Shown: positions 44,862 through 54,379, counted from the stretch's first letter. The stretch is 64,000 bases of DNA from Aeromonas lusitana (GCF_002812985.1 NZ_PGCP01000014.1:62001-126000), one strand, 5' to 3'. The notes: generated by a model not told the origin, from the letters alone. Translations and numbers: made by a program.

Positions 44862-47138
44862 TCAAGGCAGGGCATCGGCCCTGAAGCTCGCCCGGATCTG
44901 GGGTACCAGGGGGGAGGGATCGAAGCCCTTCTCTTCACCCAGCACGGGATGGAGCAGGGCCACCTCCGGGATCGGGGCGAGATCCCCGGCCAGCAACTGG
45001 CGGGTGGCCTGTCCCATCTGATAGAGCTGGCGCACCGCTGCGAACTGGCGCTCGAGCTCGATCCCGCCATCACTGCGGGTGAAGGCCATCATGGGGATCT
45101 GGTACGGAGCATCGCGGGCCGGCTTGGCGCCGTGAATGCCCTTGCCCGCCGACATCAAGAACGGTTGATGATCGCCAAAGGCCACCACCAGGTAGCGTTT
45201 GCCGGACGCATCGAGGGTCTTGAGCAGCCGCTCCAGGGACGCCATGGCATCCACCACCCCCGTGTAGTAGGTGTTGAGCAGCTGCTTGTCCGCGGCGCTC
45301 TGATCCGGGCAGGCCCCGTCTCGCTGCTGGGCCTGGTAGCGATCCCCGTCGAAGGGGCCGTGGCCCTGCATGGTGACCGCGTAGGCAAAGAGCGGCTGGC
45401 TGTCTTGATCGCTGCGCTTGAGCAGGTGATCGATCAGCGCATCGTCCGAGATATAGAGCCCCTTGTGCTCCAGGCTGGTGAAGCGGGTATCGAACCAGCG
45501 CTCGTCATAGCCGAGTGCCGGTATGGCCTTGGCGCGGCCCCAGAACTTCTCCACATAGGGATGGGCGAACAGCGTCTGGTAGCCATGTTGCCGGGCGGTG
45601 CGGGCGAGCCCGGGCACCTGATCCGAGAGGTAGTAATAGGGCACAACTCCCTGTTTGAGTAGGCCCACCGGCAGGCCTGTGTTCATCTCGAACTCCGCCA
45701 GCACCGTCATGCCCCCCGTGGTGGGGGAGTGGATGGTTTTTTGCCACTGTTGCACCCCGGCGGGCAGGATCAGGGTGGGGGCGGGGGCGCAGATCTTGCC
45801 CTGCCAGTCGAGCCAGAGGGACTCGTATTGCAGCACTATCACCAGATCGAAACGAGGGGATTGGGCAACCGAAGGGGGGAGGGACTCTCGATGGCCAAGC
45901 TCAGGGGTGCGCTCGTTGATCTGCAAGGGATAGCGGAAGATGTTGCCGCTTTGCAGCATCTCATCCACCAGGTTGAACAGGTAGAGGCCGGGACCGGCGC
46001 GGATGATGTCTCTGTGGTAGTTCACCGCCCTGTCCACGTAGCGCACGTTGGCGCCGAGCAGCTTGTTGCCGGTCTGGGTGGCAAACACGCACAGGGCGAA
46101 GAAGGCGGCGGTGGCGGCTGCCGTGCGCAGTACCCAGCGCGACAGGGCGAAGCGCCAGCACAGGAACAGCAGTAGCAGGCCCCCCAGCACCGGCAAGACC
46201 GGGTGCTGATCGAGCAGGATATGCGCCAGCGCCATCAGGTTGCCGAGATCGTCGCCCCCAAGGGGCACCCCATAGATGGCTATCTTCATGAAGTTGGCGA
46301 GCAGCCCTATACCGGAGAGCGCGGTGAACACCAGCCCCATGTAGAGGTTGAACCCCGCCAGGGCGCACAGGCTCCAACCCAGCACCATGCTGCCCCAGGC
46401 GAGATAGTAGTGCTCTGGCCGAAATCCTGACCAGAGCAGAAACTCCCCGAGCTTGAACACCACGAAGCCGTGCAGCAGCACGAAGGTGAGGTTGCCGAGT
46501 AGCAGGCTGCCCAGTACCCGCGAGCGGTAACTCAGGCGCAGGCGCGGCATCAGCACCCGCAGCGCGGCGGCGCTCACCAGCAGCACCAGCAGCAGGCTGG
46601 TCATCAGATAACCGAGATTGAAGCCGCGCTCCGGCAGGGTTTGCAGGATCTGGCTGTACTCCCCGCTCTCGGGTCTATCCTTGAGCAGTATGCCGATGCG
46701 CAGCTGGTAGCGGCTATCCAGGGCATCATCCGGCGCCCTGAGTGTGCTGTTGAGATCCAGGGTACAGCGCTCCTTGCGGCACTTCTGGCGCTTCTCCACC
46801 GCCTGGCTCAACTGATCGATGCGCTCGCCCTTGTCGTTGAGCAGCTCCACCCGCACCTTGTCCCCCGCCTGCAACGGCTTGAGCAGCTGCCATTGACTGC
46901 GCACCACCAGATAGAGGCCGCGGGGATCGCTCTTGTAGAGCAGGGAGTGACGGTTGAGGGTGGCGAGCGGCTGATCGGCGGGCCCCAGGATCAGCGGCTC
47001 GGCGCGGCCGAGCCAACTGGCGGGGTTGAGCAGGGGCAGGGCCAGGGTCAGCAGCAGCAGCGCGATCAACAGAGCCAGCAGCAGGGAGGTCAGGCGGAAC
47101 GCCTTGGGGGTGCTGTGGTCTGAAACAGGGGCATTCAT
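44862..47138 (-). CDS. LTA-synthase/phosphoglycerol-transferase-like membrane sulfatase
   Basis: The 758-aa inner-membrane protein has a first membrane segment near residues 16-36, a soluble stretch, five further segments at about 170-370 and a large periplasmic sulfatase-fold domain. The alkaline-phosphatase-superfamily residues are visible: E in LQYESLW, the nucleophile threonine in SPTTGGMT near residue 470, and FGDHQPF near 655. Relatives include LtaS and OpgB, which move glycerol phosphate onto polymers or periplasmic glucans, and the EptA group. The substrate here is unknown. AAGGA precedes the start. The gene stands alone. Confidence 0.85.
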   Translation of the reverse strand: MNAPVSDHSTPKAFRLTSLLLALLIALLLLTLALPLLNPASWLGRAEPLILGPADQPLATLNRHSLLYKSDPRGLYLVVRSQWQLLKPLQAGDKVRVELLNDKGERIDQLSQAVEKRQKCRKERCTLDLNSTLRAPDDALDSRYQLRIGILLKDRPESGEYSQILQTLPERGFNLGYLMTSLLLVLLVSAAALRVLMPRLRLSYRSRVLGSLLLGNLTFVLLHGFVVFKLGEFLLWSGFRPEHYYLAWGSMVLGWSLCALAGFNLYMGLVFTALSGIGLLANFMKIAIYGVPLGGDDLGNLMALAHILLDQHPVLPVLGGLLLLFLCWRFALSRWVLRTAAATAAFFALCVFATQTGNKLLGANVRYVDRAVNYHRDIIRAGPGLYLFNLVDEMLQSGNIFRYPLQINERTPELGHRESLPPSVAQSPRFDLVIVLQYESLWLDWQGKICAPAPTLILPAGVQQWQKTIHSPTTGGMTVLAEFEMNTGLPVGLLKQGVVPYYYLSDQVPGLARTARQHGYQTLFAHPYVEKFWGRAKAIPALGYDERWFDTRFTSLEHKGLYISDDALIDHLLKRSDQDSQPLFAYAVTMQGHGPFDGDRYQAQQRDGACPDQSAADKQLLNTYYTGVVDAMASLERLLKTLDASGKRYLVVAFGDHQPFLMSAGKGIHGAKPARDAPYQIPMMAFTRSDGGIELERQFAAVRQLYQMGQATRQLLAGDLAPIPEVALLHPVLGEEKGFDPSPLVPQIRASFRADALP

Positions 47139-47392
47139 AGGGGCTCATCCTTGGAGCGGGTAAGGTCGCGGCGAGCGACTGCATCTATTTTGACCCGATG
47201 GTGATGGGCTTGTTCCTTGATGTCAATTTAATGACTGCCGGATGAATATTGTGTGAAGGCGATGACGTGCAAATTGTGATCCCGATCCAGTGAACGGATT
47301 GATTCTGTGATGAAAACGGCATCATGGCACTTTGATACTGGCCTGCACCTTTCTTGCTGCTTAGTCTCTCAATAACGGTCGGAGGTACATGT

Positions 47393-48502
47393 ATGAATCC
47401 CAAAGTTGCAGCACGGCAGGCGAGGTTGCTCCAGGCGCTGGAGAACAAAGAGGAGATCCGGATAGGCCGCGAGCGAGACTGTCCCTTGCCGCTTGCGCAA
47501 CTGCTGAGGCTGACCGGGGATCACCCGGACGTGCTCAAGGTTTACAGCCATGGCCTCACCGCCGAGGTGTTTCACCTCAAGGTGGAGGATCATCACTGGT
47601 GCCTGAAGCGTCGCCGCCAGGATTCACTGGTAGCCAATGTGGACGGCAAAACCGCCTTTCTCACCGAGCTGGAGCGGCGCCGTGAAATCGAAGCCCTGCG
47701 CGAGCTGCACCCCACCATATTGCCTCACGTGGTCTGCACCAGCTTCGGCTCGGCCCGAGCCGGCGTGCTGGTCTCCCCCTGGCTGCGCGGTACCCCGGTC
47801 AGTGAGCTCAATGCCCGCAATCTGGCGCAGATGCTGGCGGTGGAGGCGGAGCTGGCCCGCTGGGGCTGGTTTGACTGGGATCCCAGCCCGGGCAATCTGC
47901 TCGACGATGGCCAGCAGATCTCGGTGTTCGATTTTGGTTACATGTGGCCCTTCGATCCCCGCCATGAGTTCAACTCCAACGGCCTGTCTGACCCCGAATT
48001 CCATGTGCCGGAGCGGCTGGAGACCCGGACCCTCTCCGGCCTCTGGCTGGATGAGGCGGATCCCCTGCCGCTGTTTCGCCACTGGCGCGAGCTCTGCCTG
48101 GCCTGGGCGAAGTCAGAGCTGCAATATCTGGTGCGAGAGGGGGCCAGTGCCGCCGTGCTGGCCCGGCTGCAGGGGCTGGTGGGGGAGTGGAGTGCGGCGC
48201 TCGCAAGCGAGGAGGCCCTGGTCGCCAACTGGTGGCGCGACATGTATCGTAGCCATCGGCTCGATATATTGGACGATCTCAGCGGCAAGAGCTGCGGCCC
48301 GCTCACCCTGCGCCGCCTCGACTGGCTGGAGAGGGCGGTGAGCGACCACTTCCCGGCGCTGGCGGACAACCTGAGCGCCGACGAGGCCGGGCTCGGCCAG
48401 CGGGGGCTCCTGCAAAGGCTCGCCGGTCTGCGCGATCAGATCCTGGCCTACCAGTTGCCGTCATCGACCCGGGTCGCCTCGGCGGGTCACGCCACCGTCT
48501 AG
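47393..48502 (+). CDS. Protein-kinase-like (APH/RIO-like) phosphotransferase
   Basis: The 369-aa protein has a kinase-like core: a hydrophobic N-lobe with CLKRRRQDS, the catalytic loop GWFDWDPSPGNLL and the metal-binding VFDFG that follows. It lacks a glycine-rich loop that I can place with certainty. The C-terminal third is helical. GGAGG lies seven bases before ATG 47393, which excludes the upstream extension. The substrate is unknown; choline/aminoglycoside-kinase-like or protein-serine kinase roles are both possible. Confidence 0.7.
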   Translation: MNPKVAARQARLLQALENKEEIRIGRERDCPLPLAQLLRLTGDHPDVLKVYSHGLTAEVFHLKVEDHHWCLKRRRQDSLVANVDGKTAFLTELERRREIEALRELHPTILPHVVCTSFGSARAGVLVSPWLRGTPVSELNARNLAQMLAVEAELARWGWFDWDPSPGNLLDDGQQISVFDFGYMWPFDPRHEFNSNGLSDPEFHVPERLETRTLSGLWLDEADPLPLFRHWRELCLAWAKSELQYLVREGASAAVLARLQGLVGEWSAALASEEALVANWWRDMYRSHRLDILDDLSGKSCGPLTLRRLDWLERAVSDHFPALADNLSADEAGLGQRGLLQRLAGLRDQILAYQLPSSTRVASAGHATV

Positions 48503-48520
48503 TCAGGCAAATTTGGGATC

Positions 48521-48551
48521 AAAAAAAGAGGGGCCTAGGCCCCTCTTTTTC
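48521..48551 (+). terminator. Bidirectional terminator
   Basis: AAAAAAAGAGGGGCC and GGCCCCTCTTTTT pair around TA, between the kinase-like gene and the convergent lysC. Confidence 0.93.
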
Positions 48552-48585
48552 ATGTCGGTTATCGATGTTGCGTGGCGAGCACGGC

Positions 48586-49938
48586 TCAGTCGAGCAGCTC
48601 CTGGTGGAGGCGATTGACGATGTGGCCCGCCTCGCTCTCTTTCACCAGGAAGCAGAGGTTGTGGGCACTGGCACCGTAGCAGATCATGCGGATGTTGTGC
48701 TCGCGAATAGCATCGAACACCTGGCTGCCGACCCCGACCGCCTCACTCATGTGGTTGCCGATGAGGGCCACCAGTGCAAAATCTGTCTCCACTTCCACCT
48801 TGCACAGCTGGCCGAGCTCCGCCAGTACCTTGTCGCCTAGGATGGGTTCGCCATTGCTCTGGCTGCCGGTGTGATCCAGGGTGAGCGACACGCTCACCTC
48901 AGAGGTGGTGATGAGATCTACCGAGATGCGGTGGCGGGCCAATATGCCGAACACCTCGGCCAAGAAGCCGTAGGCGTGGAACATGTTGAGGCTGTGCAGG
49001 GTCACCAGTACCTGCTGGCGGCGCAGGGCCACGGCCCTAAACAGTGGATTGGTACGGGTGCTGGCGCGGATCCAGGTGCCGCCGGCGGCCGGATCCTTGG
49101 CGGAGCCGACAAACACAGGGATGTCCTGGCGCAGGGCGGGTTGCAGGGTGGCCGGGTGCAGCACCTTGGCGCCGAAGGTGGCCATCTCGGCCGCCTCCAC
49201 GAAGCTGATTTCGGGAATGGGGCGGGCCCGGGTGACCAAGCGCGGATCCGTGGTGTAGATGCCGGGCACATCGGTCCAGATCTCTATGGTGCCTGCGTCC
49301 AGCGCCTCGGCCAGCAGGGCCGCGCTGTAGTCTGAGCCGCCGCGCCCCAGGGTGGTGGTGCGGCCATCGCTGTCAGCACCGATGAAGCCCTGGGTGATGA
49401 TGAGGGTATCCCCGAGCAGGGGGGCGATGTGTGCCTGGCACTGGGCCCGGGTGGCGACAAGATCCACGCTGGCCTTGCCAAAGCGGCTGTCTGTGCGCAT
49501 CAGCTGGCGCACATCCTGCCACTGGGCCTTGACGCCGCGCTGGTGCAGGAGTTCGGTGAAGAGGCGAGTAGACATCAGCTCGCCGCAGGCGATGAGTTTG
49601 TCGGCGAGCTCCGCATCTGTATGCAACTGCGCCTGGCGGGCCAGGGTGCGGATCTCGGCGAGCTGGGCATGGATGAGGGCGCTCACGTCGCCTGGCTCCC
49701 CGAGGGCACTCAGGATGGCCTGCTGGATTTCGGCCAACCGGGTCAGCTGGGCATCCTGCGCCGCCTCGTCAAGCTCGCCCTGGGCCAGGCTCACCAACAG
49801 GTTGGTGACGCCGGCGCTGGCGCTCAGCACCACCACCCGGGTCGCCGGATTGGCCAGCACCACATCGGCACAATGGTTCATGGCCGCGGCATCGGCGACA
49901 CTGGTTCCGCCAAACTTGGCGACGTTGATCGGGCTCAT
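48586..49938 (-). CDS. lysC: Lysine-sensitive aspartokinase (LysC)
   Basis: The 450-aa enzyme has the amino-acid-kinase signature VAKFGGTSVAD at the start and TLGRGGSDYSAALLAEAL. DVPGIYTTDPR precedes two C-terminal ACT domains (VLVTLHSLNMFHAYGFLAEV...; VALIGNHMSEAVG...). It makes aspartyl phosphate, the first step of lysine, methionine and threonine synthesis. Length and motifs match E. coli LysC (aspartokinase III, 449 aa). GGAG precedes the ATG. A lysine riboswitch in the 5' leader supports the lysine-specific form. Confidence 0.95.
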   Translation of the reverse strand: MSPINVAKFGGTSVADAAAMNHCADVVLANPATRVVVLSASAGVTNLLVSLAQGELDEAAQDAQLTRLAEIQQAILSALGEPGDVSALIHAQLAEIRTLARQAQLHTDAELADKLIACGELMSTRLFTELLHQRGVKAQWQDVRQLMRTDSRFGKASVDLVATRAQCQAHIAPLLGDTLIITQGFIGADSDGRTTTLGRGGSDYSAALLAEALDAGTIEIWTDVPGIYTTDPRLVTRARPIPEISFVEAAEMATFGAKVLHPATLQPALRQDIPVFVGSAKDPAAGGTWIRASTRTNPLFRAVALRRQQVLVTLHSLNMFHAYGFLAEVFGILARHRISVDLITTSEVSVSLTLDHTGSQSNGEPILGDKVLAELGQLCKVEVETDFALVALIGNHMSEAVGVGSQVFDAIREHNIRMICYGASAHNLCFLVKESEAGHIVNRLHQELLD

Positions 49939-50028
49939 TGCATACTCCAGTCTTAAGGTGAAAATCCAGTTTCATCAGGCAAAAGAGAGGAGGAGGCTGA
50001 AAAATGGCAGGAATAGCGAAGGATCCCG

Positions 50029-50250
50029 GCCAGAAGCACTCCACCCGCAGCGCCCATCCCACACCAAACCCGCTCTGAATGCGGTGTGGGATGCACACTA
50101 CCGATGACAACTCGGGGGATTCAGCCCCCGCAGCCGACGCGGCGGTATCCAGTTACCTGCCTCGTCTCGGCGCTGCTCCCCCTGACCCAAGTTCATCGGA
50201 CTCTGGTGTCCTCCCTTGGGCTGCCTGGGCAGCGCTCCTCTTCTGGTGCC
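50029..50250 (-). ncRNA. Lysine riboswitch (L box) in the lysC leader
   Basis: On the minus strand the leader contains CCAGAAGAGGAGCGCTGCCC (from 50246), then AGGACACCAGAGTCC, GGGGGAGCAGCGCCGAGACG, GTCGGCTGCGGGGGCTGAAT and CCCCCGAGTTGTCATC near 50100. These match the conserved blocks of the E. coli lysC lysine riboswitch in the same order. The CTTCTGG at 50036-50030 can pair with CCAGAAG. An 11-bp hairpin (50055-50065 with 50083-50093) lies in the expression platform and lacks a U-run, suggesting translational or decay control rather than termination. Confidence 0.92.
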
Positions 50251-50274
50251 ACCTTGGCAGGTGGCGTGCATGTA

Positions 50275-50304
50275 GAAATACCCTGCGCTGGATTGCACTG
50301 TCAA
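50275..50304 (-). promoter_or_regulatory. Promoter of lysC
   Basis: TTGACA (50304-50299), an 18-base spacer and TATTTC (50280-50275) on the minus strand, just upstream of the riboswitch. Confidence 0.6.
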
Positions 50305-50383
50305 TCGAGTTTGTAAAAAAGTTAAGAATCGACAATATCCAGGCACAAGATCAATAAGTTACGTTAAGGTCTTGTACAAACAG

Positions 50384-51712
50384 TTACAAGATAGTCTTGG
50401 ACAGCACCTTGGATCTGCGCTGCCAGTTGTAGAGCCGCTGCCGCTCGACCGGCAGATCCTCGACCTCCAGCGGCTCGAAACCCCGCTCCCTGAACCAGTG
50501 AATGGAGCGAGTGGTGAGCACGAACAGCCGCTCGATGCCGAGCCGCTTGGCCCGCTCGGCCACCTTGGCGATCAGCTGATCGCCGCGGTTGGAGTTACGG
50601 TACTCGGGGTGGATGGCGACGCAGGCCATCTCGGCCATGGCCTCCTCCATGAAGCAGTAGAGGGCGGCGCAGCCGATGATGAGGCCGTCGCGCTCTATGA
50701 TGGTGAACTTGTCGATCTCCATCTCCAGCTGCTCGCGGGAGCGGCGCACCAGTATGCCTTCTTCCTCTAGCGGGCGGATGAGATCCAGAATGCCGCCGAT
50801 ATCCTCGATGGCGGCGGCCCGCGCCCGCTCGGCGCTTTCCCGCACTATCTGGGTACCCAGACCGTCGCGGCTGAACAGCTCTTGCAGCATGGCGCCGTCA
50901 TCCTGGTAGCTCACCAGGTGGGAGCGGGGTACGCCGCCGCGGCACGATGCGATGGCCGCGCGCAGGTAACGGGCGGTACCGGACATCTCTTCCCCGGCCT
51001 GCTCAAGTTCCACCAGCAGTTCTTCCGCCTGCTCGGGGAAGAGCTCGGAGATGGCCTCGCCGTGGCGGTCCATCACCCCCTGAGTGCTGCTAAAGCAGAT
51101 GAGCTTGTCGGCTTTCAAGTCCACCGCCACCCGCCGTGCCACCTCTTCCGAGCTCAGGTTGAAGCTCTCGCCTGTGACCGAGCAGCCGATGGGGGAGATG
51201 AGCACCAGGCCTTGTTGATCCAACTGGCGACGGATCCCCTCCACGTCGATGCGGCGCACCCGGCCGCTGTGGCAGTAGTCGACGCCATCTTCCACCCCAA
51301 GGGGCTGGGCGGTGACGAAGTTGCCGCTCACCACGCTGATGCGCGCCCCCTGCATGGGGGTGTTGGCGAGCCCCATGGAGAGCTGGGCCGTGATGTCGTA
51401 TTGCAGACCGCCGCACACCTGCTTGATAAGATCGAAGCTCTGATCGTCGGTGACCCGGATGCGCCTGTGGTATTGCGCCTCTATGCCGGCCCGGGCCAGT
51501 GCCTGGTCGTTTTGCGGGCGCGAGCCGAACACCAGCACCAGCCTGATCCCCAAGGTCTGCAGCAAGGCGATGTCGGTGACTATGTTGGCAAAGTTGGGGT
51601 GGCAGAGGGCTTCGCCCCCCATCATCAGCACGAAGGTGGCGCCTCTGTGCACGTTGACATAGGGGGTAGACTGCCGAAAGGCATAGACCAGACTGGGTTC
51701 GCGTTCACGCAC
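50384..51712 (-). CDS. argA: N-acetylglutamate synthase ArgA
   Basis: The 442-aa protein has an N-terminal amino-acid-kinase-like domain ([45 protein letters not shown]) and a C-terminal GNAT domain ([39 protein letters not shown]). It acetylates glutamate at the first step of arginine synthesis and is feedback-inhibited by arginine. E. coli ArgA is 443 aa and begins VKERKTELV. The GTG at 51712 ([13 protein letters not shown]) therefore fits. The in-frame GTG at 51769 lies upstream of the -10 and is rejected. The ARG-box promoter is at 51749-51776. Confidence 0.95.
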   Translation of the reverse strand: MREREPSLVYAFRQSTPYVNVHRGATFVLMMGGEALCHPNFANIVTDIALLQTLGIRLVLVFGSRPQNDQALARAGIEAQYHRRIRVTDDQSFDLIKQVCGGLQYDITAQLSMGLANTPMQGARISVVSGNFVTAQPLGVEDGVDYCHSGRVRRIDVEGIRRQLDQQGLVLISPIGCSVTGESFNLSSEEVARRVAVDLKADKLICFSSTQGVMDRHGEAISELFPEQAEELLVELEQAGEEMSGTARYLRAAIASCRGGVPRSHLVSYQDDGAMLQELFSRDGLGTQIVRESAERARAAAIEDIGGILDLIRPLEEEGILVRRSREQLEMEIDKFTIIERDGLIIGCAALYCFMEEAMAEMACVAIHPEYRNSNRGDQLIAKVAERAKRLGIERLFVLTTRSIHWFRERGFEPLEVEDLPVERQRLYNWQRRSKVLSKTIL

Positions 51713-51748
51713 GGGGGATTTCTTCCATAAAAAAACAGCAATTTGCTC

Positions 51749-51776
51749 AATATATGAAAATAAATTCACAAATCAA
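51749..51776 (-). promoter_or_regulatory. ArgR-controlled promoter of argA
   Basis: On the minus strand TTGATT (51776-51771), a 16-base spacer and TATATT (51754-51749). The spacer contains TGAATTTATTTTCA (51768-51755), one mismatch from the ARG-box half pattern TGAAT-N4-ATTCA. A weaker similar site lies further upstream. ArgR with arginine would block RNA polymerase here; this is the known arrangement at arg genes. Confidence 0.7.
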
Positions 51777-51959
51777 GACTAAATATTGATTCGTGGTGTT
51801 ATTTTCTCCCGGCGCTCGCAGGGGCGAGTGCAGAGGGCAGGGCAGGGGCGGGACCTTGCACGGGCCCGGCTCAGTTGATCCGGGGCCATAACCTGTTATC
51901 TTCGATATTCCTTTTCGTCAGTCGCGGCGATCCGCGCGTTTTATACAGGGACAGGCCAT

Positions 51960-52592
51960 ATGGAGCAGATTATTTCACCGGCAGAGGCGCTGCCGGGTCG
52001 ACGGGAAGCGCTGGAAATTGGCCAGCAGCACGCAGTGAATGGCCACCCGACCCAGGGTCCCTGGCCCGAGGGGCTGGAGCTTGCCTGGTTTGGCATGGGC
52101 TGTTTCTGGGGCGTGGAGCGCCTGTTCTGGCAACAGCCGGGCGTCTACTCCACCGCCGCCGGTTATCAGGGCGGGCTGACCCCCAACCCCACCTACAAAG
52201 AAGTGTGCAGCGGTCTGACCGGTCATGCGGAGACGGTGCAGGTGGTGTTTGATCCCAAGGTCATCAGCTACGGCGATCTGCTCAAGCTGTTCTGGGAGCA
52301 GCACGATCCGGCCCAGGGCATGCGCCAGGGCGGCGACGTTGGCACCCAGTACCGCTCGGTGATCTTCTTTGACGACGACAGTCAGGAAGCCATCGCCCAG
52401 CAGAGTCTGGCCGCCTTCCAACAGGCCATGAGGGCGAGCGGTGATGCCCGCACCATCACCACCCGGATCCTGCCTCTGGCGCCTTTCTACTACGCCGAGG
52501 ATTATCATCAGCAATATCTGAAGAAGAACCCGGAAGGCTACTGTGGTCTCGGGGGGATCGGGGTCTGCCTGCCGCCGAGCCTGAACCGCTAA
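51960..52592 (+). CDS. msrA: Peptide-methionine (S)-S-oxide reductase MsrA
   Basis: The 210-aa enzyme has the catalytic cysteine C48 in [13 protein letters not shown], then TAAGYQGG and [13 protein letters not shown]. The [16 protein letters not shown] stretch and the resolving cysteines GYC and GVC at the C-terminus follow. It reduces S-sulfoxides of methionine in proteins with thioredoxin. Length matches E. coli MsrA (212 aa). It is divergent from argA and ends in its own terminator. Confidence 0.96.
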   Translation: MEQIISPAEALPGRREALEIGQQHAVNGHPTQGPWPEGLELAWFGMGCFWGVERLFWQQPGVYSTAAGYQGGLTPNPTYKEVCSGLTGHAETVQVVFDPKVISYGDLLKLFWEQHDPAQGMRQGGDVGTQYRSVIFFDDDSQEAIAQQSLAAFQQAMRASGDARTITTRILPLAPFYYAEDYHQQYLKKNPEGYCGLGGIGVCLPPSLNR

Positions 52593-52607
52593 GCGCTGGA
52601 GATACAA

Positions 52608-52637
52608 GAAAAGGGGTCTGTATGGCCCCTTTTTAAT
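52608..52637 (+). terminator. Terminator of msrA
   Basis: AAAAGGGGTC pairs with GGCCCCTTTTT (one G-U pair) around TGTAT, 15 bases past the stop codon. Confidence 0.85.
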
Positions 52638-52699
52638 TGGCTTGAGAGAAGCCTGAAAGAAGATTGCAAAAATATCGCAAAAAAACTGTCATGGCAGGG

Positions 52700-52858
52700 A
52701 ACTTTACTGAACTAGAGCTGACTAATCCGGTAGCTACCATGGATGGTAGCCAAGACCAGACACATTTTTCTTGCCTCGATATTCATTTAACTTAGAAAAG
52801 CGCGATGAATTGAAAATGATAGCAAGCAGGGCTGCCCGATGAGGCGGCCCTTTTCATG
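52700..52858 (+). ncRNA. Candidate small RNA (unverified)
   Basis: TTGCAA and TGTCAT spaced by 17 bases (about 52666-52694) could serve as promoter. The sequence then holds GCTACCAT-GG-ATGGTAGC at about 52735-52752 and ends in a hairpin AGGGCTGCC-CGATGA-GGCGGCCCT with TTTTC at about 52832-52857. No ORF explains the second terminator, since msrA already has one and the next gene is convergent. The evidence is structural only. The hairpin could instead serve as the terminator of the convergent DUF3802 gene. Confidence 0.3.
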
Positions 52859-52947
52859 GATGACGATCGGTCAGGCCATGTTTGACAGCATGTGCGGCGG
52901 GAACAGGGATGGGGAGTCGCGGCGCTCACAGCGCGGCGTCAGCGGAC

Positions 52948-53283
52948 TCAGCCTATGGTGCTGTCGAACAGGTTCTTGATGAGATCGATAAATTCATCGA
53001 GGAAGGCTTGCTGGGCCGGGGTGGGGGCGCGCAGCCAGACCGCGGAGAGCACCTCTTCCAGGTCAGCCACCACGGCGTCGGCTTCCTGCATGATCATGAA
53101 GCGCACCTTGGCATCGAGCTGGGGGTTCTGCTCGCAGATGGCCATCAGGTTGTCGGCCACCCGGTTGCTCACCAGATCCTCGATGGTCTGGGTGCCCGTG
53201 CCCTGCTGCTGACTCTCGAACAGCCCAAGACTCTCGACCAGATACTCTACCAGCGCGTTATACCCTTCGCTCTCTACCACCAT
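52948..53283 (-). CDS. DUF3802-like small protein
   Basis: The 111-aa acidic helical protein begins MVVESEGYNALVEYLVESLG and contains VRFMIMQEADAVVADLEEV and LDEFIDLIKNLFDS. I associate it with the DUF3802 family found in Vibrio and relatives; function unknown. ATG 53283 has AAGG eight bases upstream; a GTG five codons earlier is possible. No signal or membrane segment is seen. Confidence 0.65.
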   Translation of the reverse strand: MVVESEGYNALVEYLVESLGLFESQQQGTGTQTIEDLVSNRVADNLMAICEQNPQLDAKVRFMIMQEADAVVADLEEVLSAVWLRAPTPAQQAFLDEFIDLIKNLFDSTIG

Positions 53284-53339
53284 GATGGCTGCCTTCACTC
53301 ATTGATATGCGGAAATGGGGGGTATTTTAGTGGCTGGCC

Positions 53340-53897
53340 CTAGCTTGGCAAGCGGCAGTGCAGGCGATGGCGGATAAAACTGACCCCACCGCGCTCGACA
53401 GTTTCCAATCCGGTCTGCTCAAAGCCGTGACGCAGAAACAGCCCCAGGCTGAAGGTGCTCGCCTCCGTGGTGAGCAGGCGCAGCCCAAGGCGCCGAGCGG
53501 CCTGCATGGCGGTCTCGAGCAAACGGCTGCCGAGGCCCTGGCGCTGATGATCTGCGCTCACATAGAGCAGGCTCAGGTGACCGTCCTGGCTTAAGGTCAC
53601 AAAGCCGAGCGGCGTGATTGGCTTGGTACCTTGCTCCGCCATCTGCGTACCCGCTTGTTCAGGCGCCTGTTCAATCACCCAGCCATGGTGCTCTCGCAAT
53701 TGAGTAACGAGTCCCGGATGGCGAGCCCCCTGGGCCCACCGCTCGACTTGCTCTGGGCTGTAGTGCTCGGGGCCTGCTTGGCGCACCGACTGCTCGAACA
53801 GGGCGAGCAGGGCAGGAATATGGCCCTCGTCCAGGGGAACGACTTGATAGGTGACTGGGTTCTGGGATTGAGATGCGTCAGGCATGGAGGGGCTCAT
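53340..53897 (-). CDS. GNAT family N-acetyltransferase
   Basis: The 185-aa protein has the acetyl-CoA-binding motif YVSADHQRQGLGSRLLETAM and the C-terminal LFLRHGFEQTGLETVERGGV typical of GNAT enzymes. The substrate is unknown. Its start overlaps the end of the upstream MmcQ/YjbR gene by ATGA, so the two are co-translated. Confidence 0.88.
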   Translation of the reverse strand: MSPSMPDASQSQNPVTYQVVPLDEGHIPALLALFEQSVRQAGPEHYSPEQVERWAQGARHPGLVTQLREHHGWVIEQAPEQAGTQMAEQGTKPITPLGFVTLSQDGHLSLLYVSADHQRQGLGSRLLETAMQAARRLGLRLLTTEASTFSLGLFLRHGFEQTGLETVERGGVSFIRHRLHCRLPS

Positions 53898-54271
53898 GGT
53901 TTGATGGGAGAAGAAGCGTGGGAAGAGGCCTGGGGGCGCTTGGCCTTGGGCAGACCCGCCACCACCCGCTCATAGGAGTGTACTATCCAGCCTTGCCACA
54001 GCTCGGCATCGAGACTCTCGCTCAAGGTGACCGTGTTCCAGTGCTGCTTGTTCATGTGCCAGCCGGGTTTGACCTCGGGGTGGATCTCCCGCAGCAAGAG
54101 CGCGAGTTCAGGCTCGCATTTGAGGTTGATGGTAAGGGGCTCGGCCTGCCAGTCCACCAGGGCGAACATCTTGCCGGCGATGCGATAGACCAGGATCTCG
54201 GGGCCGAACGGCGTATCTTCGGTGGCGCCGGGCTGGCTTAGCAGGAATTCACGTAACGATACAAGGCTCAT
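53894..54271 (-). CDS. MmcQ/YjbR family protein
   Basis: The 125-aa protein has the family pattern PGATEDTPFGPEILVYRIAGKMFAL...LTINLKCEPE and GWHMNKQHWNTVTL. It is a CyaY-like fold with a DNA-binding surface in some members, and function is unknown. GGAG precedes ATG 54271. It is joined to the GNAT gene by a 4-base overlap. Confidence 0.9.
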   Translation of the reverse strand: MSLVSLREFLLSQPGATEDTPFGPEILVYRIAGKMFALVDWQAEPLTINLKCEPELALLLREIHPEVKPGWHMNKQHWNTVTLSESLDAELWQGWIVHSYERVVAGLPKAKRPQASSHASSPIKP

Positions 54272-54379
54272 ACAGGACTCCATGCTGGTCCGATGATAAG
54301 TGGCAGCATATTCAGCGGAGGGCCCCATCTGTTAATATGCCAGCCGAGTATATCCCCCAACTCCCCGGGAGCCCATAAG

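Larger units (their letters stand above)
52593..52947. other. Intergenic region after msrA
   Basis: 355 bp without a protein gene. It contains the msrA terminator, a possible promoter at about 52666-52695, a strong 18-base imperfect palindrome and a second terminator on the plus strand. See the candidate RNA. Confidence 0.7.

Noticed and set aside
51713-51769. N-terminal extension of ArgA from GTG 51769
   Set aside because: It would lie within the ARG-box promoter, and E. coli ArgA begins at the position of GTG 51712.
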